From a virus, in IMG/VR virus record IMGVR_UViG_3300028025_005268, positions 1 to 47,075 of that record: 47,075 bases of DNA; one strand, written 5' to 3'. The notes under the pieces were generated by a model, which was given only the letters and a program-made list of their open reading frames with translations, did no database searches and was not told the DNA's origin. The translations under genes were made by a program, and so were the position numbers. Of this stretch, positions 18,099-26,603 are shown one piece after another. Numbering within the stretch: position 1 is the first letter of the stretch; the number at the start of each line of letters is the position of its first letter.

Positions 18099-21000
18099 AT
18101 GAAAAAAAATAAGTACACCATCAGGCGTAAAAACATTGCACAAGTAAGACTGGTATCTTTGACCGGTAGGACTTGGTACGACTCTGGTGATAATCTTATT
18201 GATTGGACAGATTTAACCGATTCTGGCGTTGTTTATAACGTTGTGGTGTACAATATTTCGGGTGGTGATGTACCCGAAGGTTATTATAGATGGAGTAACC
18301 CAACAACAAATAGTTGGAATCTTATAAGTGGTTCCGAGTCCTACATCAATTCACAAATTTACGATGACCAACAAATACCTCTTTACTTAGAATCATCTAT
18401 AGACGAGATGGGTTCTATGGTGGCATTTGATGGTAAAATTGCTTTATTAGATGTTGAGTTAAATGCCAATTTTACTTATGACGTAAATTGTAATAATGTT
18501 GTCATAACAAATACCACAAATTCTAAAAAATTAAAGGGTATCAATGACATAAGTTTTACTGTTTATTGGGGTGACGGCTCAACTTCACAAATAGGGCTTG
18601 ATGGATTTTGTACGGGTGTCGATTGTCATAAGGTGTCAAAAAGTTTTAGTATTGGAGGACCAAAAAATATTAAAATTAATTTTGATGCTCCTTGGTCAAA
18701 CAATACTTTAACCAAAAGTTTATTAATTGATTGCGGCTCAACACCAACTCCAACACCTACTAATACAGTTACACCAACCGTTACCGCAACACCAACACCG
18801 ACACCAACATTAAGTACAACCCAAACCCCAACACCTACTCCAACACCCACACCAACAACAAGTAAAACTGGTACACCTACACCCACACCTACGCCTACAC
18901 CGACAACGACAAAAACTCCAACACCAACCCCAACATTAACAAGAACACCAACACTTACCGCAACTCAAACAGTTACACCAACGTTAACTAGAACATTACC
19001 TAGTACCGATACGCCAACACCTACACTTACACCTACACTTACACCAACTCAGACTCCAACCACCACCCCTACAACAACACCAACACTAACGCAGACCGAA
19101 ACGGGTACACCAACCCCAACGCCAACATTAACGTTAACTCAAACAGAATCAAGTACACCAACACCTACCGCAACTCAAACACTTACACCTACTCAAACCG
19201 AGACTGGTACACCAACACCTACGCCAACATTAACTCAGACTGAGACTGGTACACCGACCCCTACCGCAACTCAAACACTTACACCTACTCAAACAGAGTC
19301 AAGTACTCCTACACCGACACCAACATTAACTCAAACTGAGACTGGTACACCGACACCGACACCAACATTAACTCAAACTGAGACCAGTACCCCTACGCCA
19401 ACATTAACTCAAACTGAGACTAGTACTCCTACGCCAACATTAACTCAGACTGAGACTAGCACTCCTACACCAACGTTAACTCAAACTGAAACTAATACAC
19501 CAACACCTACACCAACATTAACTCAAACTGAAACTAGTACTCCTACACCGACATTAACTCAAACTGAAACTAATACACCAACCCCAACACCGACATTAAC
19601 TCAAACTGAAACTAATACACCAACTCCTACACTGACTCAAACTGAGACCAACACCCCTACGCCAACATTAACTCAGACTGAGACTAGCACCCCTACGCCA
19701 ACATTAACGCAGACTGAGACTGGTACACCGACACCGACACCAACATTAACACAGACTGAAACAAGCACCCCTACGCCAACATTAACTCAGACTGAGACTG
19801 GTACACCAACCCCTACGTTAACACAAACACTAACTCAAACTGAGACAAGTACACCAACCACAACACCTACATTAACACCAACATTAACTCAAACTGAGAC
19901 TAATACTCCAACACCTACACCAACTTTAACACCTACCCCAACTGCTTCCGACCCGTTAGACGAAAGTTATTATTATATTTCGACAGATAGTAATAGTGTA
20001 TGTTACGGTTTAGATAATCAAATTTTTAAAGTCTATGATGCTGATGGTATATTAGTAAATGGGGAGCTTTTACATGAAGATTTAAATGGAATAAATAAAT
20101 GGACAATAACTGAGTTACAAAATTTATTTACGCCAACATCAACAGCAACAACGTTTTATATCATAAAAGTAGGTGGTGGAAATGTACTTACGGTTACTGA
20201 TAGTGGTAATGGGGATTCAATAGTATCTGATAGTCAACCATGTGCCACATCAACACCTACCCCTACGTTAACACCTACGTTAACACAAACATTAACAAAT
20301 ACCCCAACACCTACGCCAACATTAACTCAAACTGAGACTAGCACCCCTACACCTACATTAACTCAAACATTAACTCAGACCGTTACTCAAACACTTACTG
20401 AGACACCAACTAATACACCAACATTAACTCAAACACTTACTGAGACGCCAACTAATACACCAACGTTAACACCTACCTTAACTCAAACATTAACGCAGAC
20501 TGAGACTGGTACACCAACACCTACCCCTACGTTAACACCTACATTAACGCAAACTTTAACAAATACACCTACGTTAACACAAACATTAACTCAGACACCA
20601 ACATTAACTCAAACATTAACTCAGACGTTAACTCAAACTCCTACGTTAACACCAACAATTACGGATTATCTTAATGCGTCACCATATTGTATAAGAGATA
20701 ATGTTAATGATGCGTGTTTCAATTGTCAAACAACAAATATTTTAATATTTGACGCGGCTGCACCGTTAGTTGTTGGTGAATTTCTATATACTGCGGCTGA
20801 AGGTAATGGTAAATGGGGAATATTGGATTTACAAATTTTATTATCAAGTTCGGCAACAACATTCTATTTGAGTGGGCCTAATTTGAGTGACGTGTTAATT
20901 ATAACCGAATATGGTGTAACGGGTGATGCTTACGTATCGGGTGTTGCGAATTGTCCAACATCAACCCCAACACCAACTTTAACACAAACACCAACAATCA

Positions 21001-22532
21001 GTGTCACCGCAACAGCCACACAAACACCTACGGTTAGTGTTACTAACACCCCAACACCAACACCTACAGTTAGTGTTACGGCAACCCTCACCCCAACACC
21101 TACACCAACCCTCACCCCAACAACAACACCAAATTGTGATATAAGTTGTGGAATAACTGAAATACCAATTCCTTCAATTACCTATTACAATGTACAAAGG
21201 TGTGATGACCAATACACACCTGAAGATGAATCATTCTATACTGGTGTCATAAAATATAACGGACCTGATAATTTTGGTCCCGAGTACGGTCAAATTGTAA
21301 GAAGTGATAATGGTAATTGTTATACAATTATTGGTTTAACTCTTTTATCACCAGAAAGTTCAGGAACAATTATCATGGAGTTCTCAACATGTAGTGAATG
21401 TACAGTTCCACCACCATCTAGTACACCAACACCAACAACAACACAAACACTTACACCAACTCAAACATTGACGCAAACTGTTACAAGTACTGTAACATCT
21501 ACACCCACACCTACACCAACAATAAGTGTGACGGCAACATCCAGTCCAACCCCTACAACCACACCAACTAATACAGTTACCGCAACAAATGCACCAACTC
21601 CAACAATCACACCAACTATAACACCTACCACAACTTTCCCTGACTTTAGTTGTGGTCCGGAACCAATTTTTAGATACGTATCAACATTCTGTTGTGAATT
21701 AGACCCTTTATTAAAAGAGGCGGTTTATGTGAACAATTATGATGGTTACAGTGATAAATTAAGATTTTTCAGAAATTTCGCCTATAGTGTAAATATTTTT
21801 AATCTGTTAGGTCAAAAACTTGTCGGAACACTTGATTATTACTATAATACATACAGTTTAAATAATTTATCACCATATACATATTTTGTTCAATATGACG
21901 GTGGTTGTAACCCAAGAAATTCATACGCAAATAATATACAATGGTTAGGGGACAATTCAATTGGTCAATTTGTTGAATCACCATTCTTATATTCGACAAG
22001 TTCAAACAACAACGATTTATTAAATAGTAATAATCAAGTGGTTTGGTTGGGATACGATATCGCTCAAACTAACATAGCAAATGGAGCACCATTAGTTGTA
22101 GGTAGTCGATTATATTTATGGACAACAGTGTATCAACACTCTGCTGGAGCTTATATAATACCATCTGCCGGTTATTACTTATTACCAAACGGAAACAAAT
22201 ATACAGTTGATGCTGACGGATATGTTACAGCAATAGATGTGGGAATTGTAACATTTGTTGATTTTTCAGGTCAACCTAATGTGATTGGTGAAACTAACAA
22301 AATATACTATAAATTACAATCATCACGTAATCCTAGATTGTATAGAACACCAATTAAAGAAACCTATATGTTAATGGGTATATCTATAAGTCAACCGGTT
22401 ACCACTAATGGTTGTTATCGATTTGTTGCCGATAACGGTGCGTATATTCAAGGAAGAGTTATTTCAGTAACCAATACAGGAATAAATACATATAACATAA
22501 CATTAGATAAATGGGGTTGTGGTGGACAATAA
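18099..22532 (+). CDS. Giant Thr/Pro-stalk tail fibre-like protein
   Basis: A 1477-residue protein built as beads on a string. Residues 1-214 form an N-terminal domain with a PKD-like phrase (ISFTVYWGDGSTSQIG). Stalk 1 (about 215-615) is made of TPTPTLTQTETS-type 12-residue repeats. Bead 1 (about 616-716) has the phrase WTITELQNLF then ATTFYIIKVGGG. Stalk 2 (718-854) leads to bead 2 (855-950), with WGILDLQILLSSSATTFYLSG, a diverged copy of bead 1. Stalk 3 (953-1011) leads to bead 3 (1012-1104), with YYNVQRCDD, shared with the 508-residue protein. Stalk 4 (1105-1181) leads to a 295-residue cysteine-containing C-terminal domain. There is no signal peptide or membrane segment. Its position in the tail module suggests a long surface fibre or decoration. 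Thr-rich stalks could be glycosylated, but nothing in the sequence proves this. Confidence 0.8.
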   Translation: MKKNKYTIRRKNIAQVRLVSLTGRTWYDSGDNLIDWTDLTDSGVVYNVVVYNISGGDVPEGYYRWSNPTTNSWNLISGSESYINSQIYDDQQIPLYLESSIDEMGSMVAFDGKIALLDVELNANFTYDVNCNNVVITNTTNSKKLKGINDISFTVYWGDGSTSQIGLDGFCTGVDCHKVSKSFSIGGPKNIKINFDAPWSNNTLTKSLLIDCGSTPTPTPTNTVTPTVTATPTPTPTLSTTQTPTPTPTPTPTTSKTGTPTPTPTPTPTTTKTPTPTPTLTRTPTLTATQTVTPTLTRTLPSTDTPTPTLTPTLTPTQTPTTTPTTTPTLTQTETGTPTPTPTLTLTQTESSTPTPTATQTLTPTQTETGTPTPTPTLTQTETGTPTPTATQTLTPTQTESSTPTPTPTLTQTETGTPTPTPTLTQTETSTPTPTLTQTETSTPTPTLTQTETSTPTPTLTQTETNTPTPTPTLTQTETSTPTPTLTQTETNTPTPTPTLTQTETNTPTPTLTQTETNTPTPTLTQTETSTPTPTLTQTETGTPTPTPTLTQTETSTPTPTLTQTETGTPTPTLTQTLTQTETSTPTTTPTLTPTLTQTETNTPTPTPTLTPTPTASDPLDESYYYISTDSNSVCYGLDNQIFKVYDADGILVNGELLHEDLNGINKWTITELQNLFTPTSTATTFYIIKVGGGNVLTVTDSGNGDSIVSDSQPCATSTPTPTLTPTLTQTLTNTPTPTPTLTQTETSTPTPTLTQTLTQTVTQTLTETPTNTPTLTQTLTETPTNTPTLTPTLTQTLTQTETGTPTPTPTLTPTLTQTLTNTPTLTQTLTQTPTLTQTLTQTLTQTPTLTPTITDYLNASPYCIRDNVNDACFNCQTTNILIFDAAAPLVVGEFLYTAAEGNGKWGILDLQILLSSSATTFYLSGPNLSDVLIITEYGVTGDAYVSGVANCPTSTPTPTLTQTPTISVTATATQTPTVSVTNTPTPTPTVSVTATLTPTPTPTLTPTTTPNCDISCGITEIPIPSITYYNVQRCDDQYTPEDESFYTGVIKYNGPDNFGPEYGQIVRSDNGNCYTIIGLTLLSPESSGTIIMEFSTCSECTVPPPSSTPTPTTTQTLTPTQTLTQTVTSTVTSTPTPTPTISVTATSSPTPTTTPTNTVTATNAPTPTITPTITPTTTFPDFSCGPEPIFRYVSTFCCELDPLLKEAVYVNNYDGYSDKLRFFRNFAYSVNIFNLLGQKLVGTLDYYYNTYSLNNLSPYTYFVQYDGGCNPRNSYANNIQWLGDNSIGQFVESPFLYSTSSNNNDLLNSNNQVVWLGYDIAQTNIANGAPLVVGSRLYLWTTVYQHSAGAYIIPSAGYYLLPNGNKYTVDADGYVTAIDVGIVTFVDFSGQPNVIGETNKIYYKLQSSRNPRLYRTPIKETYMLMGISISQPVTTNGCYRFVADNGAYIQGRVISVTNTGINTYNITLDKWGCGGQ
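18741..19944 (+). repeat. Thr/Pro stalk 1: tandem 36-base repeats (1.2 kb)
   Basis: Tandem repeats encode TPTPTLTQTETS/G/N units of 10-14 residues. The protein repeat is nearly constant while Thr and Pro codons vary from copy to copy (ACA, ACG, ACT, ACC; CCA, CCT, CCC, CCG). The + strand is very poor in G. Confidence 0.95.
20250..20662 (+). repeat. Thr/Pro stalk 2
   Basis: [11 protein letters not shown]- and LTETPTNTPT-type repeats between beads 1 and 2 of the 1477-residue protein. Here the Glu of stalk 1 is mostly replaced by Leu ([11 protein letters not shown]), the form that dominates in the 814-residue protein. Confidence 0.92.
20955..21130 (+). repeat. Thr/Pro stalk 3
   Basis: Short stalk of [19 protein letters not shown] type between beads 2 and 3. 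The ISVTAT/VSVTNT variant also occurs at the start of the stalk in the 814-residue protein. Confidence 0.9.
21411..21640 (+). repeat. Thr/Pro stalk 4
   Basis: Stalk of [20 protein letters not shown] and [16 protein letters not shown] type that joins bead 3 to the C-terminal domain of the 1477-residue protein. Confidence 0.9.
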
Positions 22533-22563
22533 AAAATGGAAAAATATTTAATATAAAAGAATA

Positions 22564-25008
22564 ATGGCAAGATATTTTAATGTTAAACTTCAAGTTGGTT
22601 CGGCTGTTGGTCCGTACAATATATACTATGACGATTTATCGAACATAGCAACATTGTACTATGAGAACACGCCGGCAACAGGATTAACATTAGAACAATT
22701 AACGTTTTATGATGGAGTTATGGTTTCCATCCCAAATAATAGTACATTAGTTATTGTAAAAAACGTAAATCCCACATGTGGTAATGATGTTTCTATTCCA
22801 ATACCAACACCTACCCCGACCCCAACACCTACAATAAGTGTAACAGCAACAAATACACCAACGTTAACACAAACATTAACTCAGACGTTAACTCAAACCC
22901 CTACGTTAACACCTACATTAACGCAAACTTTAACAAATACACCAACGTTAACACAAACTTTAACGAATACACCAACGTTAACCCCTACAAATACGCCAAC
23001 ATTAACAAATACACCAACGTTAACACAAACGTTAACCAACACCCCTACATTAACTCAGACGTTAACTCAAACATTAACTAATACCCCAACAACAACACAA
23101 ACGTTAACACCAACAAATACTCCAACATTAACACAAACGTTAACTAATACTCCTACATTAACGCAAACGTTAACGCAAACGTTAACCAATACACCAACGT
23201 TAACACAAACTTTAACGCAAACTTTAACAAACACACCTACGTTAACACCAACAAATACACCAACGTTGACACCTACATTAACGCAAACGTTAACCAATAC
23301 GCCAACGTTAACACAAACTTTAACACAAACGTTAACGAATACACCTACAAATACCCCAACATTAACACCAACAAACACACCTACATTAACAAAAACTTTA
23401 ACAAACACACCTACGTTAACACCAACAAATACACCAACGTTAACAAATACACCAACACCAAGCACACCAATACGTCAATTACTCGGGTTACATTATGCGA
23501 CAACTTCTAATGAGTCTTGTTATGGACCTTACACTTTTAGTGATTTATATTGGCAAGGTGCTTTAGGAACACCCCAAGTTAATGATGTGGTTTATTCTCA
23601 AGCTAATATATCGTCAACGTATTGGGCTCCAATAGGTTATTATTCAACAGGTAATAGTGTTTATACAGTTGGTTCAAATGGTGTGGTAACCGCGATAGGT
23701 GTTTGTCCAACATCAACCCCAACTCCAACACAAACACCAACACGTACATCAACACCTACCCCGACACCTACAAGAACATTAACACCAACACCAACATCAC
23801 CACCAACATATTCAGTTACACCAGCATTTTCAAATGTTAATGAAGGTGACAGTTTAACATTTAATGTTAACACTAGTCGTGTTGCTAATGGAACCACACT
23901 TTATTGGACAATAAATTTCAACGGTTCATCTAATTCAAGTGATTTTGGTTCAACAAGTGGTAGCTTTACAATTAATAGTAATGCGGGTAGTTTCAGTGTT
24001 TCTCTTAATGCGGACCAAGTAACTGAAGGTTCCGAATCATTCTTTGTGTATGTTAGAACGGATAGTACCGGTGGTAATATTGTGGCTACGTCAAGTACGG
24101 TAACAATTAATGATACATCAACATATCCTGCGGTTAGTATAACATATACTTTAGACTGTGTTGGAACATCAAATACTTCCGGTAGATTTAGAGTTACAGC
24201 TGTTTCAGGTGGAAATGGTGGACCATATGAGGTGTCATATAATAATGGATACACTTGGTATTCATGGACAAACTCATCATTCCAAATAGATAATTTACAA
24301 GATAATGTTTATGATATAAAAGCGAAAGACAGTATCGGTAACGTATCGGCAACATATACACAGACTCTAAATTGTTATGTTACACCAACACAAACACCAA
24401 CAAACACACCAACACGTACCGCTACCGCAACACCAACACAAACCACAACGGCACAACCAACACCAACACCAACCGCAACATCTGTTGGATTTACAGTGTC
24501 AACCACTAACCCAACATGTCCAAATGGAACGGGTAGTGCGGTTGTTTCAAATCCGGTTGGTGGTTCAGGTTCACCATACTATGTTAAGATAGATGATGGG
24601 GCATATACACAATATACCGGAGCAATAACATATTACCCATCAAGCGGTGGCCACACAATTTATGTTAAAGATAGTAATGGTGGTGTTTCTTCTAAAGGAA
24701 TCTCATTAACGGGACCTACGGCGTTTGGATGGACAACATATGTAACAACTGCGGACCCGGGTATCGATAACGGTTCAATTTCAATTTCATCAAATGGAGG
24801 AACAGGAATTAGGAATCACCAACTTTATTTAGACACATCTGGAGATTACGGTTCGGGATATGATGGTCAATGGTTTGAATCAAGACAAAGTGGTTATATA
24901 GCCATAAATGAATCTTTTTCATTTGATTATTTATATGCGGGTAACTATTACATCCTTATTACAGACATAGACGGATGTCAGGTTTACACTGAATACTTTG
25001 TGGTATAA
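22564..25008 (+). CDS. Thr/Pro-stalk tail fibre-like protein with Calx-beta and SprB-like domains
   Basis: An 814-residue modular protein. Residues 1-78 ([20 protein letters not shown]...) resemble the N-terminus of the 927-residue protein at 33144 and may attach the protein to the tail. A Thr/Pro stalk (79-302) is followed by a small bead (303-381, with [14 protein letters not shown]), stalk 2 (382-416), and a Calx-beta-like domain (417-520; [39 protein letters not shown]). Next come an SprB-like domain (521-605; [32 protein letters not shown]), stalk 3 (606-639) and two more SprB-like domains (640-719, 720-814; [20 protein letters not shown], and [20 protein letters not shown]). SprB repeats are known from Bacteroidota gliding adhesins. 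Their use here for binding the host surface is inferred. Confidence 0.8.
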   Translation: MARYFNVKLQVGSAVGPYNIYYDDLSNIATLYYENTPATGLTLEQLTFYDGVMVSIPNNSTLVIVKNVNPTCGNDVSIPIPTPTPTPTPTISVTATNTPTLTQTLTQTLTQTPTLTPTLTQTLTNTPTLTQTLTNTPTLTPTNTPTLTNTPTLTQTLTNTPTLTQTLTQTLTNTPTTTQTLTPTNTPTLTQTLTNTPTLTQTLTQTLTNTPTLTQTLTQTLTNTPTLTPTNTPTLTPTLTQTLTNTPTLTQTLTQTLTNTPTNTPTLTPTNTPTLTKTLTNTPTLTPTNTPTLTNTPTPSTPIRQLLGLHYATTSNESCYGPYTFSDLYWQGALGTPQVNDVVYSQANISSTYWAPIGYYSTGNSVYTVGSNGVVTAIGVCPTSTPTPTQTPTRTSTPTPTPTRTLTPTPTSPPTYSVTPAFSNVNEGDSLTFNVNTSRVANGTTLYWTINFNGSSNSSDFGSTSGSFTINSNAGSFSVSLNADQVTEGSESFFVYVRTDSTGGNIVATSSTVTINDTSTYPAVSITYTLDCVGTSNTSGRFRVTAVSGGNGGPYEVSYNNGYTWYSWTNSSFQIDNLQDNVYDIKAKDSIGNVSATYTQTLNCYVTPTQTPTNTPTRTATATPTQTTTAQPTPTPTATSVGFTVSTTNPTCPNGTGSAVVSNPVGGSGSPYYVKIDDGAYTQYTGAITYYPSSGGHTIYVKDSNGGVSSKGISLTGPTAFGWTTYVTTADPGIDNGSISISSNGGTGIRNHQLYLDTSGDYGSGYDGQWFESRQSGYIAINESFSFDYLYAGNYYILITDIDGCQVYTEYFVV
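22801..23470 (+). repeat. Thr/Pro stalk of the 814-residue protein (670 bases)
   Basis: Dense tandem units encode [18 protein letters not shown]. The DNA is a mosaic of ACGTTAAC, ACATTAAC and CAAACGTTAAC-like blocks, with GTTAAC palindromes recurring many times. G on the + strand occurs almost only in ACG Thr codons. Confidence 0.95.
23707..23812 (+). repeat. Short Thr/Pro stalk before the Calx-beta-like domain
   Basis: Encodes about 35 residues of [20 protein letters not shown] type in the 814-residue protein, between a small bead and the Calx-beta-like domain. Arg replaces some Thr. Confidence 0.88.
24381..24484 (+). repeat. Short Thr/Pro stalk between SprB-like domains
   Basis: Encodes about 34 residues of [20 protein letters not shown] type between the first and second SprB-like domains of the 814-residue protein. 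Confidence 0.88.
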
Positions 25009-25049
25009 CATTTATTTGTAGTATTTTATTCTTTATATTAACTCAAATA

Positions 25050-25074
25050 TATTCTAAGGATATTTACTAGAATA
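25050..25074 (+). other. Inverted repeat in the leader of the 188-residue tail gene
   Basis: TATTCTA (25050-25056) and TAGAATA (25068-25074) form a perfect 7-bp inverted repeat around an 11-base spacer, 11 bases before the start codon at 25086. There is no T-tract. It is a possible RNA hairpin or operator in a 77-base gap that otherwise shows nothing clear. Confidence 0.3.
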
Positions 25075-25085
25075 GATTAATTTTT

Positions 25086-25652
25086 ATGCCTGATTTCGGA
25101 ACATTAACATTTAACGTACCATTACCAAACGAAAGTGGGGAACAAGACTATTTGAATTATTATGATTCAGGTCTTTATGACGATTTAACGGTACAAGGAC
25201 AATCCCCAACTTATCCATATACGGGTAACACTGCATTTACTTATTACGCTATTGGTGGAAGCCGTATCCAAGAAAAGAAAAAATACGGTGTAAATGAATA
25301 TAATGGTGTAACAACTGGAACGGATGAGAACGGTGATTATAGTGGATACACTTTTACATATACAGGTGAAACTATGACAGGTGAAACATTAACCTATCGT
25401 GATTATTCAAATGGTTACACCATGATTACGGGTAAAACACATGGTTTTAAAAAAGAAGAAATAGTGAATTATATACTAACAAGAAATGAACATTTCCTTG
25501 GTTTTGTTGATGAACCTAGAGTTTATTCTGACGTTTTTGTAGAACGTGGTAAACAAGGTGTTATGGAATTAAACCTAAGATTGGGTGAAGTTGATAATAT
25601 GGGCGAGTTAAGTAACTACGGAAATGGATATTTTAAAGTGAGAAAACAATAA
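25086..25652 (+). CDS. Tail module protein of unknown function
   Basis: A 188-residue protein without a recognisable family. It is Gly/Tyr/Thr-rich in the N-terminal two thirds (YTGNTAFTYYAIGGSRIQEK, then YTFTYTGETMTGETLTYRDY) and more charged at the end, where HFLGFVDEPRVYSDVFVERG is followed by a short amphipathic stretch. There are no cysteines, signal peptide or membrane segment. It stands alone after a 77-base gap and is followed by a 27-base A/T-rich gap before the 307-residue gene. The short, non-repetitive make-up suggests a baseplate or tail connector rather than a fibre. That is inference from position only. Confidence 0.7.
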   Translation: MPDFGTLTFNVPLPNESGEQDYLNYYDSGLYDDLTVQGQSPTYPYTGNTAFTYYAIGGSRIQEKKKYGVNEYNGVTTGTDENGDYSGYTFTYTGETMTGETLTYRDYSNGYTMITGKTHGFKKEEIVNYILTRNEHFLGFVDEPRVYSDVFVERGKQGVMELNLRLGEVDNMGELSNYGNGYFKVRKQ

Positions 25653-25656
25653 GATT

Positions 25657-25671
25657 TATATTTATAAAATA
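25657..25671 (+). promoter_or_regulatory. Promoter-like element TATATTTATAAAATA
   Basis: The 15-base sequence TATATTTATAAAATA lies 8 bases before the start codon at 25680. It is almost identical to elements at 29493 and 35955. It resembles a Bacteroidota -7 element (TATATTTA) and also a T4-type late box (TATAAATA), but no -33 TTTG is present. Confidence 0.5.
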
Positions 25672-25679
25672 AAGAAAAA

Positions 25680-26603
25680 ATGGCAGTAGGTTCATATGGT
25701 ATAGTTAGACCGGCAGACGTGTCACCTGCAGATGTTGAGGTGTTCTATCACTACACATCAAGTAGAGTGGCTACCGCAACTCCAATACTAAAAAAATTAG
25801 AATCAACAGATGTGTTAACACCAGTTTATCACACCGCTGATACAACAACTAACACTGATGCTCAGGAAAATGAGATATTGGGTGGATTATATAATTTAAA
25901 ACTAAGTGCGACGGATTTTGCTAACTTAGGTATCTACACTTTACATATTAGACCAAAACAAATTAGAACTTCTATTATGGATTGTGGTGTTTTGGCATCT
26001 TTACCATCCGTTAGAGGATTAGTAATTGACATTAATAACGTACCTGCCGAGGACAGAAATAAATTTACACCGCAAGGGTTGGTGGGTTATCGTGTTGAAT
26101 ATATCAGTACAGCCGACGGTAAGAGTAAAGTACCGAATATGTATAGAGTTGTGACATCGTCATTCTATTGTACACCATTAGTATCTAATTTAACCAATAC
26201 AACAGATAAAGCAATTAGATATCAATATACTGACCAAACAAGTAATTTTCTATTTTTAACAATAACACCATCATCTTCACCATCAAGTAGACCAAACGTT
26301 GTTCCATTCATTGGGCAACCGGGGCAAAAGATTATTATTACAAATACTTTTGTTAACCCAACAACAGTTGAAATTGATATGGTTGAACATGACGCATCTA
26401 CATTAGCACACGCATTGTACGGTAATCAAACCAAGGCAATTACTCCGGGTATTTACACTATCTACGATGAGGATAACAATATCTACAAACAATACAACCT
26501 ATACGAAATTAAAGATGAGTTTAGCGAGACATTGTACGAGGTACGTGAGGAGAGAACGGATATTGATGAAACATTAAATTACGATAACATTACCACAGTA
26601 TAA
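25680..26603 (+). CDS. Tail module structural protein, function unknown
   Basis: A 307-residue protein with mixed alpha/beta character. Its start MAVGSYGIVRPADVSPADVE and the later phrases GIYTLHIRPKQIRTSIMDCG and RGLVIDINNV suggest a compact domain (about 1-165). A beta-rich part follows (YRVVTSSFYCTPLVSNLTN, NFLFLTITPS). The C-terminus (GIYTIYDEDNNIYKQYNLYE, then REERTDIDETLNYDNITT) is acidic. I recognise no named family. Its stop overlaps the start of the 958-residue gene by one base (TAATG), so the two are likely made together and may interact. A baseplate role is inferred. Confidence 0.72.
   Translation: MAVGSYGIVRPADVSPADVEVFYHYTSSRVATATPILKKLESTDVLTPVYHTADTTTNTDAQENEILGGLYNLKLSATDFANLGIYTLHIRPKQIRTSIMDCGVLASLPSVRGLVIDINNVPAEDRNKFTPQGLVGYRVEYISTADGKSKVPNMYRVVTSSFYCTPLVSNLTNTTDKAIRYQYTDQTSNFLFLTITPSSSPSSRPNVVPFIGQPGQKIIITNTFVNPTTVEIDMVEHDASTLAHALYGNQTKAITPGIYTIYDEDNNIYKQYNLYEIKDEFSETLYEVREERTDIDETLNYDNITTV

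Noticed and set aside
23067-23465. 132-residue Val/Gly open frame on the minus strand
   Set aside because: It is the complement of the Thr/Pro stalk repeats (NVGVFVGV-type translation). Similar shadows occur opposite the other stalks.
18741-24484. CRISPR array or diversity-generating retroelement suggested by regular repeats
   Set aside because: The repeats are in-frame protein repeats without unique spacers. No cas genes, reverse transcriptase or template/variable repeat pair were seen.
24377-24592. 71-residue + strand open frame
   Set aside because: His/Gln-rich shadow of a Thr/Pro stalk in the 814-residue gene.
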